DNA from: Methylacidiphilales bacterium
GTDB lineage: Bacteria > Verrucomicrobiota > Verrucomicrobiia > Methylacidiphilales > UBA1321
Assembly (NCBI GenBank): GCA_021272315.1
Contig: JAJSLI010000098.1
Coordinates: 1-39,977 of the forward strand
Length of the DNA: 39,977 nucleotides
Direction: 5' to 3'
In this document: in pieces, positions 7,555 to 15,563 of the stretch
Layout of the letters: every line of letters starts with the position of its first letter
Numbering within the stretch: the stretch's first letter is position 1
Made by a program: the position numbers and the translations under genes
Notes under the pieces: generated by a model
What the model was told of the DNA's origin: nothing
Seen by the model: only the letters and a program-made list of their open reading frames with translations
Database searches by the model: none

Positions 7555-8685
7555 ATGAGCTTCCGCCTGCCCGCCTTGGCTGCGGCGGCGCTGTTGATGT
7601 TACCCACGCTACGGTTGCAGGCCGATCCGGCGTCGGCCACGGAACCATGGCAGCGCGCCATCGGGCCGTGGTCGTGGCAGTTTCCACGCGACCACGGGGC
7701 GCATCCGGATTTCAAGACCGAGTGGTGGTATTTCACCGGCAACCTGGCCGACGCGGCGGGGCGAAAATTCGGGTTTCAACTGACGATCTTCCGTCAGGGC
7801 GTGCAGTTCACGCCGGTCCAGACCGCGAGCAAGTGGGCGGTGCGCGACGCCTACTTTGGCCATTTCACGATCAGCGATCTGGCGGCGGAAAAATTTCATG
7901 TCGCGGAGCGGGTCAGCCGCGGCGCCTTGGGCGAAGCGCGGACGTCCACGGGCCGGATGGATGTCGCCCTGGGGCCGTGGTCGATCACCATGCCGGACGG
8001 AGGCGAGCAGATGCACCTCGTCGCGCGCGAGCCGGAGATGGCGATCGATTTCACGGCCCGGCCGGTCAAGCCGCTTGTCTTGGAGGGTGTGGGCGGATTG
8101 AGCCGCAAATCGGACGGCGTGGGCGAGGCGTCCTATTACTATTCGTATCCGCGGCTGGAAACGTCCGGCCGCTTGCGGGTGGGGGACTTGGTCTTCGCGG
8201 TGTCGGGGTTGAGCTGGTTCGACCACGAGTTCAGCACGAGTTCGCTCGGCAAGAACCAGGCGGGCTGGGATTGGTTTTGCCTGCAACTGGCTGACCGCGA
8301 GGAAATCATGCTCTACGCTATGCGCGACAAATCAGGCGCGATGGACCCGGAGTCGGAGGGCACCTGGGTCCGGGCGGACGGCACGGCGGAGCGGCTGCCG
8401 CCGGGGAGCTTCACGATTGCGAAACTCGGAACGTGGTGCAGCCCGCAAAGTGGGGCGGTCTATCCGTCGGGCTGGCACGTGACCGTGCCGGGACACGGCG
8501 CGGACCTCACCATCTCGCCGGCGATGACCAACCAGGAATTGCATCTGGCCAAGATGGGTGCGCTCGATTATTGGGAGGGCGCCTGCACGATCACGGGCAC
8601 CGTGGCGAACGGCCCGGCCTCCGGCGCCGGCTACACCGAATTGACCGGTTACGCCGGGGCGTTGCAGCAGGAAATGAAAGAGTAA
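7555..8685 (+). CDS. CrtC/AttH-like secreted hydrolase (lipocalin-like fold)
   Basis: A 376-residue protein with a signal peptide (residues 1-23, core LAAAALLMLPTL). It carries the signature of the carotenoid 1,2-hydratase CrtC / AttH family: HPDFKTEWWYFTGNL (residues 50-64), FGFQLTIFRQG, and WFDHEFSTSSLG followed by GWDWFCLQL. The family has two lipocalin-like barrels. In this secreted subgroup the substrate is not known, and no other carotenoid gene is nearby. I chose ATG 7555 because it is followed immediately by the signal peptide; 21 codons of open frame upstream fall in repeat-like DNA. A degenerate copy of its last 20 codons lies at 9291-9368, beyond the response regulator gene. Confidence 0.88.
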   Translation: MSFRLPALAAAALLMLPTLRLQADPASATEPWQRAIGPWSWQFPRDHGAHPDFKTEWWYFTGNLADAAGRKFGFQLTIFRQGVQFTPVQTASKWAVRDAYFGHFTISDLAAEKFHVAERVSRGALGEARTSTGRMDVALGPWSITMPDGGEQMHLVAREPEMAIDFTARPVKPLVLEGVGGLSRKSDGVGEASYYYSYPRLETSGRLRVGDLVFAVSGLSWFDHEFSTSSLGKNQAGWDWFCLQLADREEIMLYAMRDKSGAMDPESEGTWVRADGTAERLPPGSFTIAKLGTWCSPQSGAVYPSGWHVTVPGHGADLTISPAMTNQELHLAKMGALDYWEGACTITGTVANGPASGAGYTELTGYAGALQQEMKE

Positions 8686-8809
8686 TCACGGCTTTGGCGC
8701 CCGGTTGTCCGAGATATCCCCTGCCAGCGCATCCCTTCCTTTGTCTCCCATTTGTCAAAGGCATCAACATGGCTTAGTGTTTGTTAGTCGATAAAGACAC
8801 TACCCCATC

Positions 8810-9250
8810 ATGAACTTGACTCGGGAAAATCTGAGAATTGTGCTGGTCGATGACGACAAAAACGACGGCGAGTTGCTGCGGATCGCGCTCGTCAAGGCGG
8901 GGTTTACGCGTCCTCTTACCCATTTCACGAACGGGGGTATAGCCTTGGAATATTTCAAATACATCAAGGCGACAGATTCAAGTCCGCCTCATATCATCCT
9001 GCTCGATATCAATATGCCGCTCGTCGACGGCGTCAATCTCCTGCATCGTTTGCGTGAGGCATCTTCATTTCGCGACATGCCGGTTATCGTTCTGACCGGC
9101 AGTGACAACGTGGCTAAGCGGCACGAACTGGCGCATCTGGGCATTTTTCGCTTTTTGAAGAAACTATCCGACGGCTCCAATGTCATATCCGCCTTGAACG
9201 ATTTCATCGGCCTCTATAATCATCAAGACGCTGCTTCCCTGGCGGCATAA
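8810..9250 (+). CDS. Stand-alone receiver-domain response regulator (CheY/Rcp1 type)
   Basis: A 146-residue protein made of one REC domain and no output domain. The acidic pocket is LVDDD (residues 12-16), the phospho-acceptor Asp66 is in LLDINMP, the Thr96 switch is in VLTGS, and the conserved Lys is at about 117-118 (FLKK). The SPPHIILLDINMPLVDG block and the long alpha4-beta5 region resemble Rcp1-like regulators that partner phytochrome or hybrid kinases. No histidine kinase is in the window, so its partner is elsewhere. It sits between the CrtC-like gene and a remnant of a second copy of that gene, which suggests insertion between tandem duplicates. Confidence 0.93.
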   Translation: MNLTRENLRIVLVDDDKNDGELLRIALVKAGFTRPLTHFTNGGIALEYFKYIKATDSSPPHIILLDINMPLVDGVNLLHRLREASSFRDMPVIVLTGSDNVAKRHELAHLGIFRFLKKLSDGSNVISALNDFIGLYNHQDAASLAA

Positions 9251-9290
9251 CGATCCAGGGTCCGGCGGCGCACTCGGCAATCGCCGTTGA

Positions 9291-9368
9291 CCGTCCGACA
9301 CTCCGGACGTTGGCTATACCGAATGGACCGGTTGTGCCGCGCCGTTGCAGGAGGAAATGAAGAAGTAA
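9291..9368 (+). pseudogene. C-terminal remnant of a second CrtC/AttH-like hydrolase gene
   Basis: Read from 9291, the frame gives a segment ending VGYTEWTGCAAPLQEEMKK then TAA at 9366-9368. The intact hydrolase upstream ends GAGYTELTGYAGALQQEMKE at 8685. The two share most residues over the final 19 codons and stop at the same point. An in-frame TGA at 9288-9290 closes the fragment upstream and nothing recognisable precedes it, so only the last 25 or so codons survive. This is direct sequence evidence for a duplication followed by loss. Confidence 0.8.
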
Positions 9369-9391
9369 TGCCAATTCTCGACGAAAGTGGG

Positions 9392-9535
9392 TTGCTTTGT
9401 TGAAACCCCTATTAAAAAGCCTGTCATCCTGAGCTTGTCGAAGGATCTCCAACAATTTCTTGCTAGGACTTCTCTGGAACAAAATAATAAGAGATTCCTC
9501 GACCAGCTCGGAATGACAAAGTTTCAACAAAGCAA
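9392..9535. repeat. 144-bp imperfect palindrome with 15-bp terminal inverted repeats (family R2)
   Basis: The ends are perfect inverted repeats TTGCTTTGTTGAAAC (9392-9406) and its complement (9521-9535). Inside, TGTCATCCTGAGCTTGTC (from 9422) pairs imperfectly with GCTCGGAATGACA (ending 9518), giving a long stem. The motif GTCATCCTGAGC...GAAGGATCTC is a commonly dispersed repeat in many environmental genomes. It lies 14 bp upstream of the ABC ATPase start codon, so it forms part of that gene's leader or promoter region. It looks like a MITE or BIME element without a coding sequence. Confidence 0.8.
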
Positions 9536-9549
9536 AAGGGTATGATTTC

Positions 9550-10359
9550 ATGAAGACGACGAAGCCGATTTTCGAGGTGGAGAAACTGCGGGTGGAGCGC
9601 GAGGCGGTCGTCCTGCGCGAGGTGAACTGGCGTGTCGAACAAGGCCAGCACTGGGCCATCCTCGGCGCCAACGGCTCGGGCAAGACCTCCCTGCTCAGCG
9701 CTCTGACCGGCTACCTCATGCCTTCGCGGGGCGTGATCCGCATCGGCTCGGCCAGTTACGGCGCGGCGGATTGGCGCGAGGTCCGGCGCACGGTCGGGCT
9801 CGTCAGCTCGAGCCTGGGGCAGCAAATCGAGCCGGACCAAACCGCGCGCGACATCCTTCTTTCGGGGTGTGACGCCCAGATCAATTTCTGGGGCCGGGCG
9901 CGCGGGGCGGAGGAGCGCCGGATGGCGCGGATGGTGCGGCGGGTGCGGGCTGGCCATTTGGCGCAGCGGCCCTGGCTCTATCTTTCGCAGGGGGAACGGC
10001 AGCGGGTGCTGATTGGCCGCGCGCTGATGGCGCGGCTGCAACTCCTCTTTCTCGACGAGCCGTGCGCCGGACTCGACCCCGTGGCGCGGGAGGATTTTCT
10101 CAGGTTCCTGGCCGTGTTGGCCCGGGGGCGGCACGCCCCGACGCTGGTGCTGGTGACGCATCACGTCGAGGAGATCGTGCCGCTCTTCACCCACGTGCTG
10201 CTGCTGAAGCGGGGCCGGACGCTGGCCGCGGGACCGAAGGCGCAGGTGCTTGTCCCGGCGCGGCTCTCGGCGGCGTTTGGCGCGCCGGTCAGCATCCGGC
10301 GCTCGGGCGCGCGCTACCGGCTGGTGGTGGGCCGTCACACCGGGTCCTTCGTCCGGTGA
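9550..10359 (+). CDS. ABC transporter ATP-binding protein (orphan ATPase)
   Basis: A 269-residue single nucleotide-binding domain. Walker A GANGSGKTS (residues 39-47), signature LSQGERQR (145-152), Walker B LLFLDEP (165-171), D-loop AGLDP and H-loop VTHHVEE (His at 204-205). The family resembles the YlmA/ModF-like ATPases that act without an adjacent permease. No permease or substrate-binding gene is next to it. It is framed by two copies of repeat family R2 (9392-9535 and 10375-10460), which could mean mobilisation as a unit or simply repeat insertion at both gene ends. The C-terminal 35 residues are Arg/Ala-rich and not conserved. Confidence 0.93.
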   Translation: MKTTKPIFEVEKLRVEREAVVLREVNWRVEQGQHWAILGANGSGKTSLLSALTGYLMPSRGVIRIGSASYGAADWREVRRTVGLVSSSLGQQIEPDQTARDILLSGCDAQINFWGRARGAEERRMARMVRRVRAGHLAQRPWLYLSQGERQRVLIGRALMARLQLLFLDEPCAGLDPVAREDFLRFLAVLARGRHAPTLVLVTHHVEEIVPLFTHVLLLKRGRTLAAGPKAQVLVPARLSAAFGAPVSIRRSGARYRLVVGRHTGSFVR

Positions 10360-10374
10360 AAGTCCTGTGCACTC

Positions 10375-10460
10375 AGTCATTCCGAGCCTGTCGAGTGATC
10401 AACCCTGGAAGATAATCGCAACTCTCATGGGAGCTGATCCCTTGACAAGCTCTGGATGAC
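10375..10460. repeat. Imperfect palindrome, family R2, second copy
   Basis: GTCATTCCGAGCCTGTCGAG (from 10377) pairs imperfectly with CTTGACAAGCTCTGGATGAC (10441-10460), with a central spacer. It is the same motif as the interior of the 9392-9535 element but without its 15-bp termini. It starts 15 bp after the stop of the ABC ATPase gene and could fold as a strong hairpin at the 3' end of its mRNA. Confidence 0.7.
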
Positions 10461-10530
10461 GGAACGCTTAGAGGAGGACTTTCGCGAAGGTCTCAAGTTG
10501 TCCGGGGTACTCCTTCTGCCGGAGATGAGA

Positions 10531-11445
10531 TCAGTTCCCCCCGCCGATGGGTTGGGTGATGCCATCCATGGTGATGAGGGTGGTCTTGTTGTAGAGCTTG
10601 GGGATGGAGAAGACTTCCGGCTTGTTGGCGCGCGTGGTCTCCTTGGCCAACGCGAACTTGTTCTTATCGCCGGCGGAGCCCCAGGTGACGAGAACGGGCG
10701 TGCTGCCGCCCTTGACGAGCGAATCGTAGACCGTGAAGACAAACTCCGGAACCAGCGTCCGGACGGGAACGAGCGCCATCGGCTCGTTCATCGCGCGGAT
10801 TTTTTCAAAGGCGGCGCGCACGGCGGGCAGGGGACCGGTGTAGCACCACACGTCGACTTCCGGATTGGCGGCGGATTCGCCGGTCCAGTGGACGCAATCG
10901 AGCCCGGCGATTTCCTTGTGCTCGCCGGTCTGCCTCCAGATGTAACCGGAGGTGTCGGCGTCGCCGCCGGCCGCCGGTGCGGAGGCGCCGGCATCACCGC
11001 CGTTGGTCGGCGGCGGGGCGGAATTGCCGGAAAGATCGTCGGCGCCGATGCCCTGCGAGAGGAGGTCGCGCATGTGCTCCTCGTAGCGCTTCGATTGCGC
11101 GACCTTCTCCTTGACCTCCGGCCAGGAAAATTGCCAGTAGGTGTCGTTGCTGTGCTCGAGCCCGATGTAATTTTCGCTGTGGGGATCGTAAATGATGCTG
11201 TAGCGGTCCTCGATCGCGTCGAGGCGGATGAGGGTCGGGCTTAGCGTGACGACCATCTTGTGGTTTGAGTCGTCGTAGAACATGTCGAAGGTGACGACAT
11301 CCAGCGTGGCCGGGTTCTTGAGAGCGGCCACGGGCGGGGTGGTCGAAACGGTGTCGTCGGCGGCGAAGGCGGAGGAACCGGCCAGCGTGGCGGCCAGGAA
11401 AACCGCGAGACGGATCGGAAGAGGGCGACAGCCGGGAATGCGCAT
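10531..11445 (-). CDS. Exported protein of unknown function (DUF4412-like)
   Basis: A 304-residue protein with a signal peptide (core LAVFLAATLAGSSAFA). The mature part contains repeated beta-type blocks: MFYDDSNHKMVVTLSPTLIRLD, YSIIYDPHSENYIGLEH and WRQTGEHKEIAGLDCVHWTG. The pattern 'ligand/outer-membrane beta strand, then IYD..., then tG-kKeIaG' resembles DUF4412 and LolA-like periplasmic proteins, but this is a weak call. A Gly/Ala/Pro/Asp-rich linker (about residues 143-168) splits two halves. ATG 11445 is preferred over a TTG at 11457 because it begins MRIPGCRPL just before the hydrophobic core. No operon partner; the upstream gap contains two palindromes. Confidence 0.6.
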   Translation of the reverse strand: MRIPGCRPLPIRLAVFLAATLAGSSAFAADDTVSTTPPVAALKNPATLDVVTFDMFYDDSNHKMVVTLSPTLIRLDAIEDRYSIIYDPHSENYIGLEHSNDTYWQFSWPEVKEKVAQSKRYEEHMRDLLSQGIGADDLSGNSAPPPTNGGDAGASAPAAGGDADTSGYIWRQTGEHKEIAGLDCVHWTGESAANPEVDVWCYTGPLPAVRAAFEKIRAMNEPMALVPVRTLVPEFVFTVYDSLVKGGSTPVLVTWGSAGDKNKFALAKETTRANKPEVFSIPKLYNKTTLITMDGITQPIGGGN

Positions 11446-11502
11446 AAGATAACCCAACGATTAGAGCAGATTCTATTTATCTTGTCGCCTTCTTCTGGGT
11501 AG

Positions 11503-11544
11503 CCCGGACAACTCGTTGTCCGGGTGGCCTCGCGCTAGCGAGGG
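11503..11544. repeat. Two adjacent perfect palindromes
   Basis: CCCGGACAAC-tc-GTTGTCCGGG (11503-11524, 10-bp arms) is followed at once by CCTCGC-gcta-GCGAGG (11529-11544, 6-bp arms). They lie in the 166-bp gap after the GNAT gene and before the exported-protein gene, both on the minus strand. A related sequence (CCGGACAACGA ... GAAGAAGGC) occurs at about 17310-17350 upstream of serA, so this is probably another dispersed REP-like family. Confidence 0.65.
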
Positions 11545-11611
11545 CACAAGAAGCAGCCCCAACGCCCCGGAGTTTGCGCCGTGCGCTTGGTAGCCAGCAA
11601 CCTGAGACACA

Positions 11612-12178
11612 TCACCCCTTCGGAACCGGGTGACCGGGCTCGACCCGCGAAAACATGCAGACATCGATCAGGCGGCCATTTTTCATGTGGTAGCCGCGCA
11701 GCAGTCCCTCGCGCCGAAAGCCGGCTTTTTCGAGCACGCGAAACGAAGCCTGATTTTGATGAAAGGCGGTGGCTTCGATCCGCCGGTAGCCGAGCTCTTG
11801 AAATCCATACGCGACAACGGCCTTTACCGCCGCTGTGGCCAGTCCGCGGCCTCGATACGTACGGGCCACCCAATATCCCAATTCAGCCCGATGAGCGGAA
11901 GAGCTGGGCACAAAACCAATGCCGCCGATCAGGACTCCGTCCGGACGGCGCAGGGCAAAGCTGGTTTCCTTTGTCTGGGTGGCGGTGACTTGCAGACGGT
12001 GCCGGACCCAGTCTTCGGCGTCCTTTGCTGTGTAAGGGAAGGGGATTTTGAGCAGACGGTCCACGGTGTCGCGATCCTGGAAATGCTCCACATAAGCGGC
12101 CTGATCTCCCTCCCGGACGGAATCGAGGTAAAAACCTTCCTGCAAATCGATCCGCATGGCGGCAGCGTAAGCAGTCAC
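11612..12178 (-). CDS. GNAT-family N-acetyltransferase (RimJ/RimL type)
   Basis: A 188-residue acetyltransferase. The acetyl-CoA binding motif A is AELGYWVARTYRGRGLATAA, with RGRGLATA as the pyrophosphate-binding loop, and RRIEATAFHQNQASFRVLEKAGFRREG is the B motif typical of the RimJ/RimL (ribosomal protein or small-molecule) branch. The substrate cannot be predicted. The furthest start is a GTG at 12178 that overlaps the yggS stop (GTGA), which points to translational coupling; an ATG at 12157 is the alternative. Confidence 0.92.
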   Translation of the reverse strand: MTAYAAAMRIDLQEGFYLDSVREGDQAAYVEHFQDRDTVDRLLKIPFPYTAKDAEDWVRHRLQVTATQTKETSFALRRPDGVLIGGIGFVPSSSAHRAELGYWVARTYRGRGLATAAVKAVVAYGFQELGYRRIEATAFHQNQASFRVLEKAGFRREGLLRGYHMKNGRLIDVCMFSRVEPGHPVPKG

Positions 12179-12903
12179 GTCGACTCGGTAAAGCTTGGGT
12201 CTTCGGGCCGCTGCTGTTTCAGCTTGAGCCGCTCGCCGAAGAGGGCCGTGCCGACGCGGATGCTGGTGCTCCCCTCTTCAATAGCCACCGCGTAATCGCC
12301 GCTCATGCCCATGGAGAGAACGGGAAGGCGAAGCCCGGTTTCGTTCTCGATGCGGTCGCGAAGTTCGCGCAGTCCGGAGAAATGGGGGCGCGATTTCTCC
12401 GGTTCAGGCGAGTAGGGCGCGATGGTCATCAGGCCCTGCAACGCCAGCCGGGGCAGGGCGTTGATCGCCTCCGCCAGGGCGCGGGCCGAGGCGGGCGCGC
12501 AGCCGAACTTGGCGCTTTCACCGGCGATGTTCACCTGGAGCAGGACCTTCTGGACCTTGCCGATGACCTCGGCGCGACGGGCGATCTCCTCGGCGAGGTC
12601 GAGCCGGTCGACCGAGTCGATGAAGTCGAAGAGACGGACCGCCTCGCGCACCTTGTTGGTCTGGAGATGGCCGATGAGATGCCAGGTGCCGCGGCCGATC
12701 GATTCGATTTTGCCCCGGGCCTCCTGGACCTTGTTTTCGCCAAAGTGGAGCAGACCGGCGCGCAGGGCCTGCTGGATGCTTTCCACCGGCTGCGTCTTGC
12801 TGACCGCCACAAGTTCGATCCCGGCGGGATCGCGGCCCGCCCGTTGGGCGGCGGAGGCGATGCCATCCTGAAGATTGACGAGGCGCGTGGTAAGGTTGTT
12901 CAT
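12175..12903 (-). CDS. yggS: YggS-family pyridoxal phosphate homeostasis protein
   Basis: A 242-residue PLP-binding TIM-barrel protein without known enzymatic activity, involved in keeping free PLP in balance. Hallmarks: AVSKTQPVESI (Lys36 forms the PLP Schiff base), HFGENKVQEA, WHLIGHLQTNKV, and SMGMSGDYAVAIEEGSTSIRVGTALFG at the C-terminus. Its length is normal. It is the first gene of a two-gene unit with the GNAT gene, and divergent from the LysR gene (86 bp between start codons). Confidence 0.96.
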   Translation of the reverse strand: MNNLTTRLVNLQDGIASAAQRAGRDPAGIELVAVSKTQPVESIQQALRAGLLHFGENKVQEARGKIESIGRGTWHLIGHLQTNKVREAVRLFDFIDSVDRLDLAEEIARRAEVIGKVQKVLLQVNIAGESAKFGCAPASARALAEAINALPRLALQGLMTIAPYSPEPEKSRPHFSGLRELRDRIENETGLRLPVLSMGMSGDYAVAIEEGSTSIRVGTALFGERLKLKQQRPEDPSFTEST

Positions 12904-12954
12904 CAGTTAAGCTTATCCCGAAATAACCTTTCTGTCATTTGCGAGAAATCACAG

Positions 12955-12982
12955 TTGACATGTCATTAGATTGGCTTATGCT
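12955..12982 (+). promoter_or_regulatory. Predicted sigma-70-type promoter of the LysR gene, with overlapping palindrome
   Basis: TTGACA (12955-12960), a 16-nt spacer, then TATGCT (12977-12982). The predicted transcription start falls at or within a base or two of the ATG at 12990, so the mRNA would be leaderless. A perfect 10-bp palindrome TGACATGTCA (12956-12965) overlaps the -35 box and could be an operator for autoregulation. Confidence 0.55.
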
Positions 12983-12989
12983 AAAGCCC

Positions 12990-13910
12990 ATGCAGATCGA
13001 ATCCTTCAAGGTATTTCGGGACCTCGTTGAGTCGCGCAGTTTCAGCAAGGCGGCTTCGCTCAACTTCATCACCCAATCGGCGGTCAGCCAGCAAATCCGT
13101 GTCATGGAGGAACGATTCCACGTGCCCCTGATCGAACGGAGCAACAAGCGCTTCGGCCTGACCCGCGAGGGGCAGGTGCTCTACGACGCGAGCAAGCAGA
13201 TCGTTTTTCAGTTCGACTCGCTTCAGCACCAGATTTTGGAAATGCGCAATGTCGTTTCCGGGACGATTCGGTTGAGCACGGTTTACAGCATCGGTCTGCA
13301 CGAAATTCCGCCCTACCTGAAAAAGTTCCTGGTCAAGTTCCCGAACGTGAACGTGCACGTCGAGTACCGCCGTTCCAACCAGGTTTACGACGAGGTGATC
13401 GAAGGCGCGAGCGACCTCGGGCTGGTGGCTTACCCCGTGCAGAAAAAGACGCTCAAGATCGAGCCTTTCCGCCGGGACCGCCTGGTGGTGATCACCATCC
13501 CGGGCCACGAATTGGCCAAAGAGGGTGAGATCAACGTCGCGGTGTTGAAGAAGGAAAAGTTTATCGGATTTGAGCCCGACATCCCGACGCGCAAGGCGGT
13601 GGACAAGATTTTCCGCGAGGCGGGGCTTGAAGTGAACCCGGTGATGGAATTCGACAATATCGAGACGGTGAAGCGGGCGGTTGAGATCGGCGCGGGCGTC
13701 TCGATTGTTCCGCGCGCGACGGTGGAGCAGGAGGTCGGCAACGGCACACTGGCCGCGGTCGAGTTCAAGGGCCATCCCTATTACCGTCCGTTGGGAATCA
13801 TCTACAAATCGGGCCGCGTGCTTTCCCCCGCGATGCAGCGTTTTCTCAAGTTGCTGAAGGAGCCGCTCGACCTGGCCGAGGTTGAAACGAACGGGAAAGA
13901 GGCGGTGTAG
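12990..13910 (+). CDS. LysR-family transcriptional regulator
   Basis: A 306-residue protein. Residues 1-60 form the winged helix-turn-helix (FKVFRDLVESRSFSKAAS, then TQSAVSQQIRVMEE), and about 90-300 form the periplasmic-binding-like effector domain (GTIRLSTVYSIGLHEIPPYL, and AVEIGAGVSIVPRATVEQEV near the end). It is close in style to CysB/CysL- or CbbR-type regulators, but the ligand cannot be read from the sequence. I chose ATG 12990 (MQIESFKVF), the family's usual start, over upstream in-frame codons at 12939. It is divergent from yggS. There is no ribosome binding site, consistent with the leaderless prediction. Confidence 0.94.
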   Translation: MQIESFKVFRDLVESRSFSKAASLNFITQSAVSQQIRVMEERFHVPLIERSNKRFGLTREGQVLYDASKQIVFQFDSLQHQILEMRNVVSGTIRLSTVYSIGLHEIPPYLKKFLVKFPNVNVHVEYRRSNQVYDEVIEGASDLGLVAYPVQKKTLKIEPFRRDRLVVITIPGHELAKEGEINVAVLKKEKFIGFEPDIPTRKAVDKIFREAGLEVNPVMEFDNIETVKRAVEIGAGVSIVPRATVEQEVGNGTLAAVEFKGHPYYRPLGIIYKSGRVLSPAMQRFLKLLKEPLDLAEVETNGKEAV

Positions 13911-14432
13911 GTTCTGTCCGGGCGATTGTCTGGCCGGTCCCGAGGCTGGCATACTTTTGTAAGTCGTTGAAAATAGGGGTTGCGATGCGCTGCGGAAAAA
14001 AGAGATGGCGGGTTTAGTGGCGCTTAGCTGCGCTTTGCTGCGCGCTGTGGGCCCTTTACCTGCCGTTGGCGTGCGGAGCAGCAGTCCCGTCCGTTTGGGC
14101 GCGGCGATGGGGTGATGTACGGGTTGGTTTATTGGGGTGGAAGAGTGGAGACGGGTCATGGGCAGGCCTTTTCGCTGGCCGAAGGATGCCTCAACCCGTT
14201 GTGCCTGTCTTGGCGATCTGCGCGAAAAGCGCGATGGCGCAGTCAGTCGCCCCGTCCGCTTATTTCTCGGGGAAACCATGGCTAGCCCTGTTTTTCACTC
14301 CTGGGAAACCGTGACGGGCCTCTTTTCCCTGTTAAGGCGGTTTTTCACCCCACGTCCTCATCGAAAGTCTCACTTCTTTGCGACTGGTGGCATTTTCGTT
14401 TTCTTACTTCCAGAAAAGCCCAATACTAACAC
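13911..14432. other. Gene-free stretch (about 520 bp)
   Basis: I see no convincing gene, tRNA or recognised ncRNA. The left half is GC-rich, with CTGCGCTT-like repeats around 14020-14045; the right half becomes AT-richer toward the accessory gene at 14433. Two loosely similar blocks, GGGAAACC ... TTTTTCAC at about 14270-14300 and 14307-14350, may be worn repeats. It looks like the junction between core chromosome and the accessory patch. Confidence 0.4.
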
Positions 14433-14921
14433 ATGTTCACCGACCCGAAATTCAAGCCAACACCAGAGCAGAAGCTGATGGCTCTGGAGCACGTTCTGTA
14501 CGAAATGGAGATGTTCATATACCTCAAGATTCTGAACTTAGGGACAACATCGTTAAAACACGCTGGAATCGTGAATAATGCCATTGTCGAAGCCTATTTA
14601 CTACACGCCAGAGTTCTTAACGATTTTTTCAGCAAAACCCCCAAAAAAGACGACATATCCTGCACTCACTACTGTTTTAAGATTTCCGAAGCCGTAATCG
14701 CGGAGGAGATAGAAAATCGTTTCCACAAGTCTCTGGCTCATTTGACCTATTCCAGACTTTGTTTTACCGGGGACACAAAGGCTTGGATTGACTCGAAGAT
14801 ATACCCACCACTGGCATACAGGATTAAAGCTTTTTCCACCAGGATACTTTTGCGTCCTAATTTAAACCCCACACTAAGGAGCAGATTTTCCAATCTAAAC
14901 ACATTGTTAACAGCCTACTAA
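14433..14921 (+). CDS. Small helical, HEPN-like hypothetical protein
   Basis: A 162-residue, almost wholly helical protein without a signal peptide. It shows two blocks that recur in a family of short helical bacterial proteins: EAYLLHARVLNDFF (about residues 53-66) and a later NRFHKSLAHLTYSR (about 95-108). These 'E..L.HaR.L.dFf' and 'K.laHLTy.R' patterns resemble HEPN-type proteins, but I cannot confirm the R-x4-6-H catalytic motif. The gene is AT-rich (around 43% GC by eye), very unlike the flanking lysR and serA genes, which suggests transfer. It is convergent with the coiled-coil/methyltransferase pair. Confidence 0.65.
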   Translation: MFTDPKFKPTPEQKLMALEHVLYEMEMFIYLKILNLGTTSLKHAGIVNNAIVEAYLLHARVLNDFFSKTPKKDDISCTHYCFKISEAVIAEEIENRFHKSLAHLTYSRLCFTGDTKAWIDSKIYPPLAYRIKAFSTRILLRPNLNPTLRSRFSNLNTLLTAY

Positions 14922-14957
14922 CTCTCACACTGAATTTGCCACAGCTAAGCGAGTCTA

Positions 14958-15530
14958 TTATTTTGCGAGAGCCTGATGCATCAAAATGATGTCCTGATAT
15001 TGTTGTATTTTCAGGTACCACAATATAAAGCCAGCAAAGGCTAACATAAGCCCTAGTAACGACGCAATTTGGTCGTAAAAAACGATCTTGATGTATTCAC
15101 TGCCAACATCTTTAACTTCTTCGGCAATAACGGACTTCGCCTTTGCTTCCATTTTAAGGTTATTAATATCTTCAAATGCTTGCTCATATGAGGAACGCAT
15201 GGCGCGGAATTCCTCCAATAGTTTATCTTTCTCTTCTTTTGATAAATCTGAGCGTAGCTCGAACTCAGACGTTGGCGCATCTGGATTTTGATACGCCCTT
15301 GTACGGAGCCTTGCTAAATCCTCCTTAACTATGATCGACTTTTTTTCTAAAAAATCTACCTTTACACTGAGAGGGTCTAGAAGCTTTGCAGCTTCCCGAA
15401 CTTTGGCGCGATATGTCTTTAATGTGGAATGACTTAGGTATTTAAAAAACATAAAAATAACGAGTCCTGATAACGCCATAAACTGATAGAGACTCGTTGT
15501 TGGCGGAGAGAAAAAATCAATGAGGGGCAT
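14958..15530 (-). CDS. Two-TM coiled-coil membrane protein of unknown function
   Basis: A 190-residue protein with an N-terminal membrane helix (about residues 14-30, ending in FFKYLS), a long charged alpha-helical/coiled-coil middle (about 35-140, KVREAAKLLD through EEKDKLLEEFRAMRS and EAKAKSVIAEEV) and a C-terminal membrane helix (about 152-172, IASLLGLMLAFAGFILWYL). Both ends are membrane-anchored with the coil between them. It is AT-rich. It starts 33 bp downstream of the methyltransferase-fusion stop on the same strand, so the two are probably one transcript. I do not recognise the family. Confidence 0.75.
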   Translation of the reverse strand: MPLIDFFSPPTTSLYQFMALSGLVIFMFFKYLSHSTLKTYRAKVREAAKLLDPLSVKVDFLEKKSIIVKEDLARLRTRAYQNPDAPTSEFELRSDLSKEEKDKLLEEFRAMRSSYEQAFEDINNLKMEAKAKSVIAEEVKDVGSEYIKIVFYDQIASLLGLMLAFAGFILWYLKIQQYQDIILMHQALAK

Positions 15531-15563
15531 ATTTCGCTTTGTCCTATCACTGTAAAACAGTAA

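Noticed and set aside
9422..9518. Possible CRISPR-like repeat pair
   Set aside because: There are only two inverted copies of the motif with no regular direct repeats or spacers; it is a palindromic repeat element.
12981..14279. 432-codon frame opposite the LysR gene
   Set aside because: Antisense shadow rich in His, Arg and Leu, with no domain signature, and it runs into the gene-free stretch.
14066..14478. Plus-strand frames of 82 and 113 codons before the helical-protein gene
   Set aside because: Composition is not protein-like, the frames overlap each other and the next gene, and no start signal is visible.
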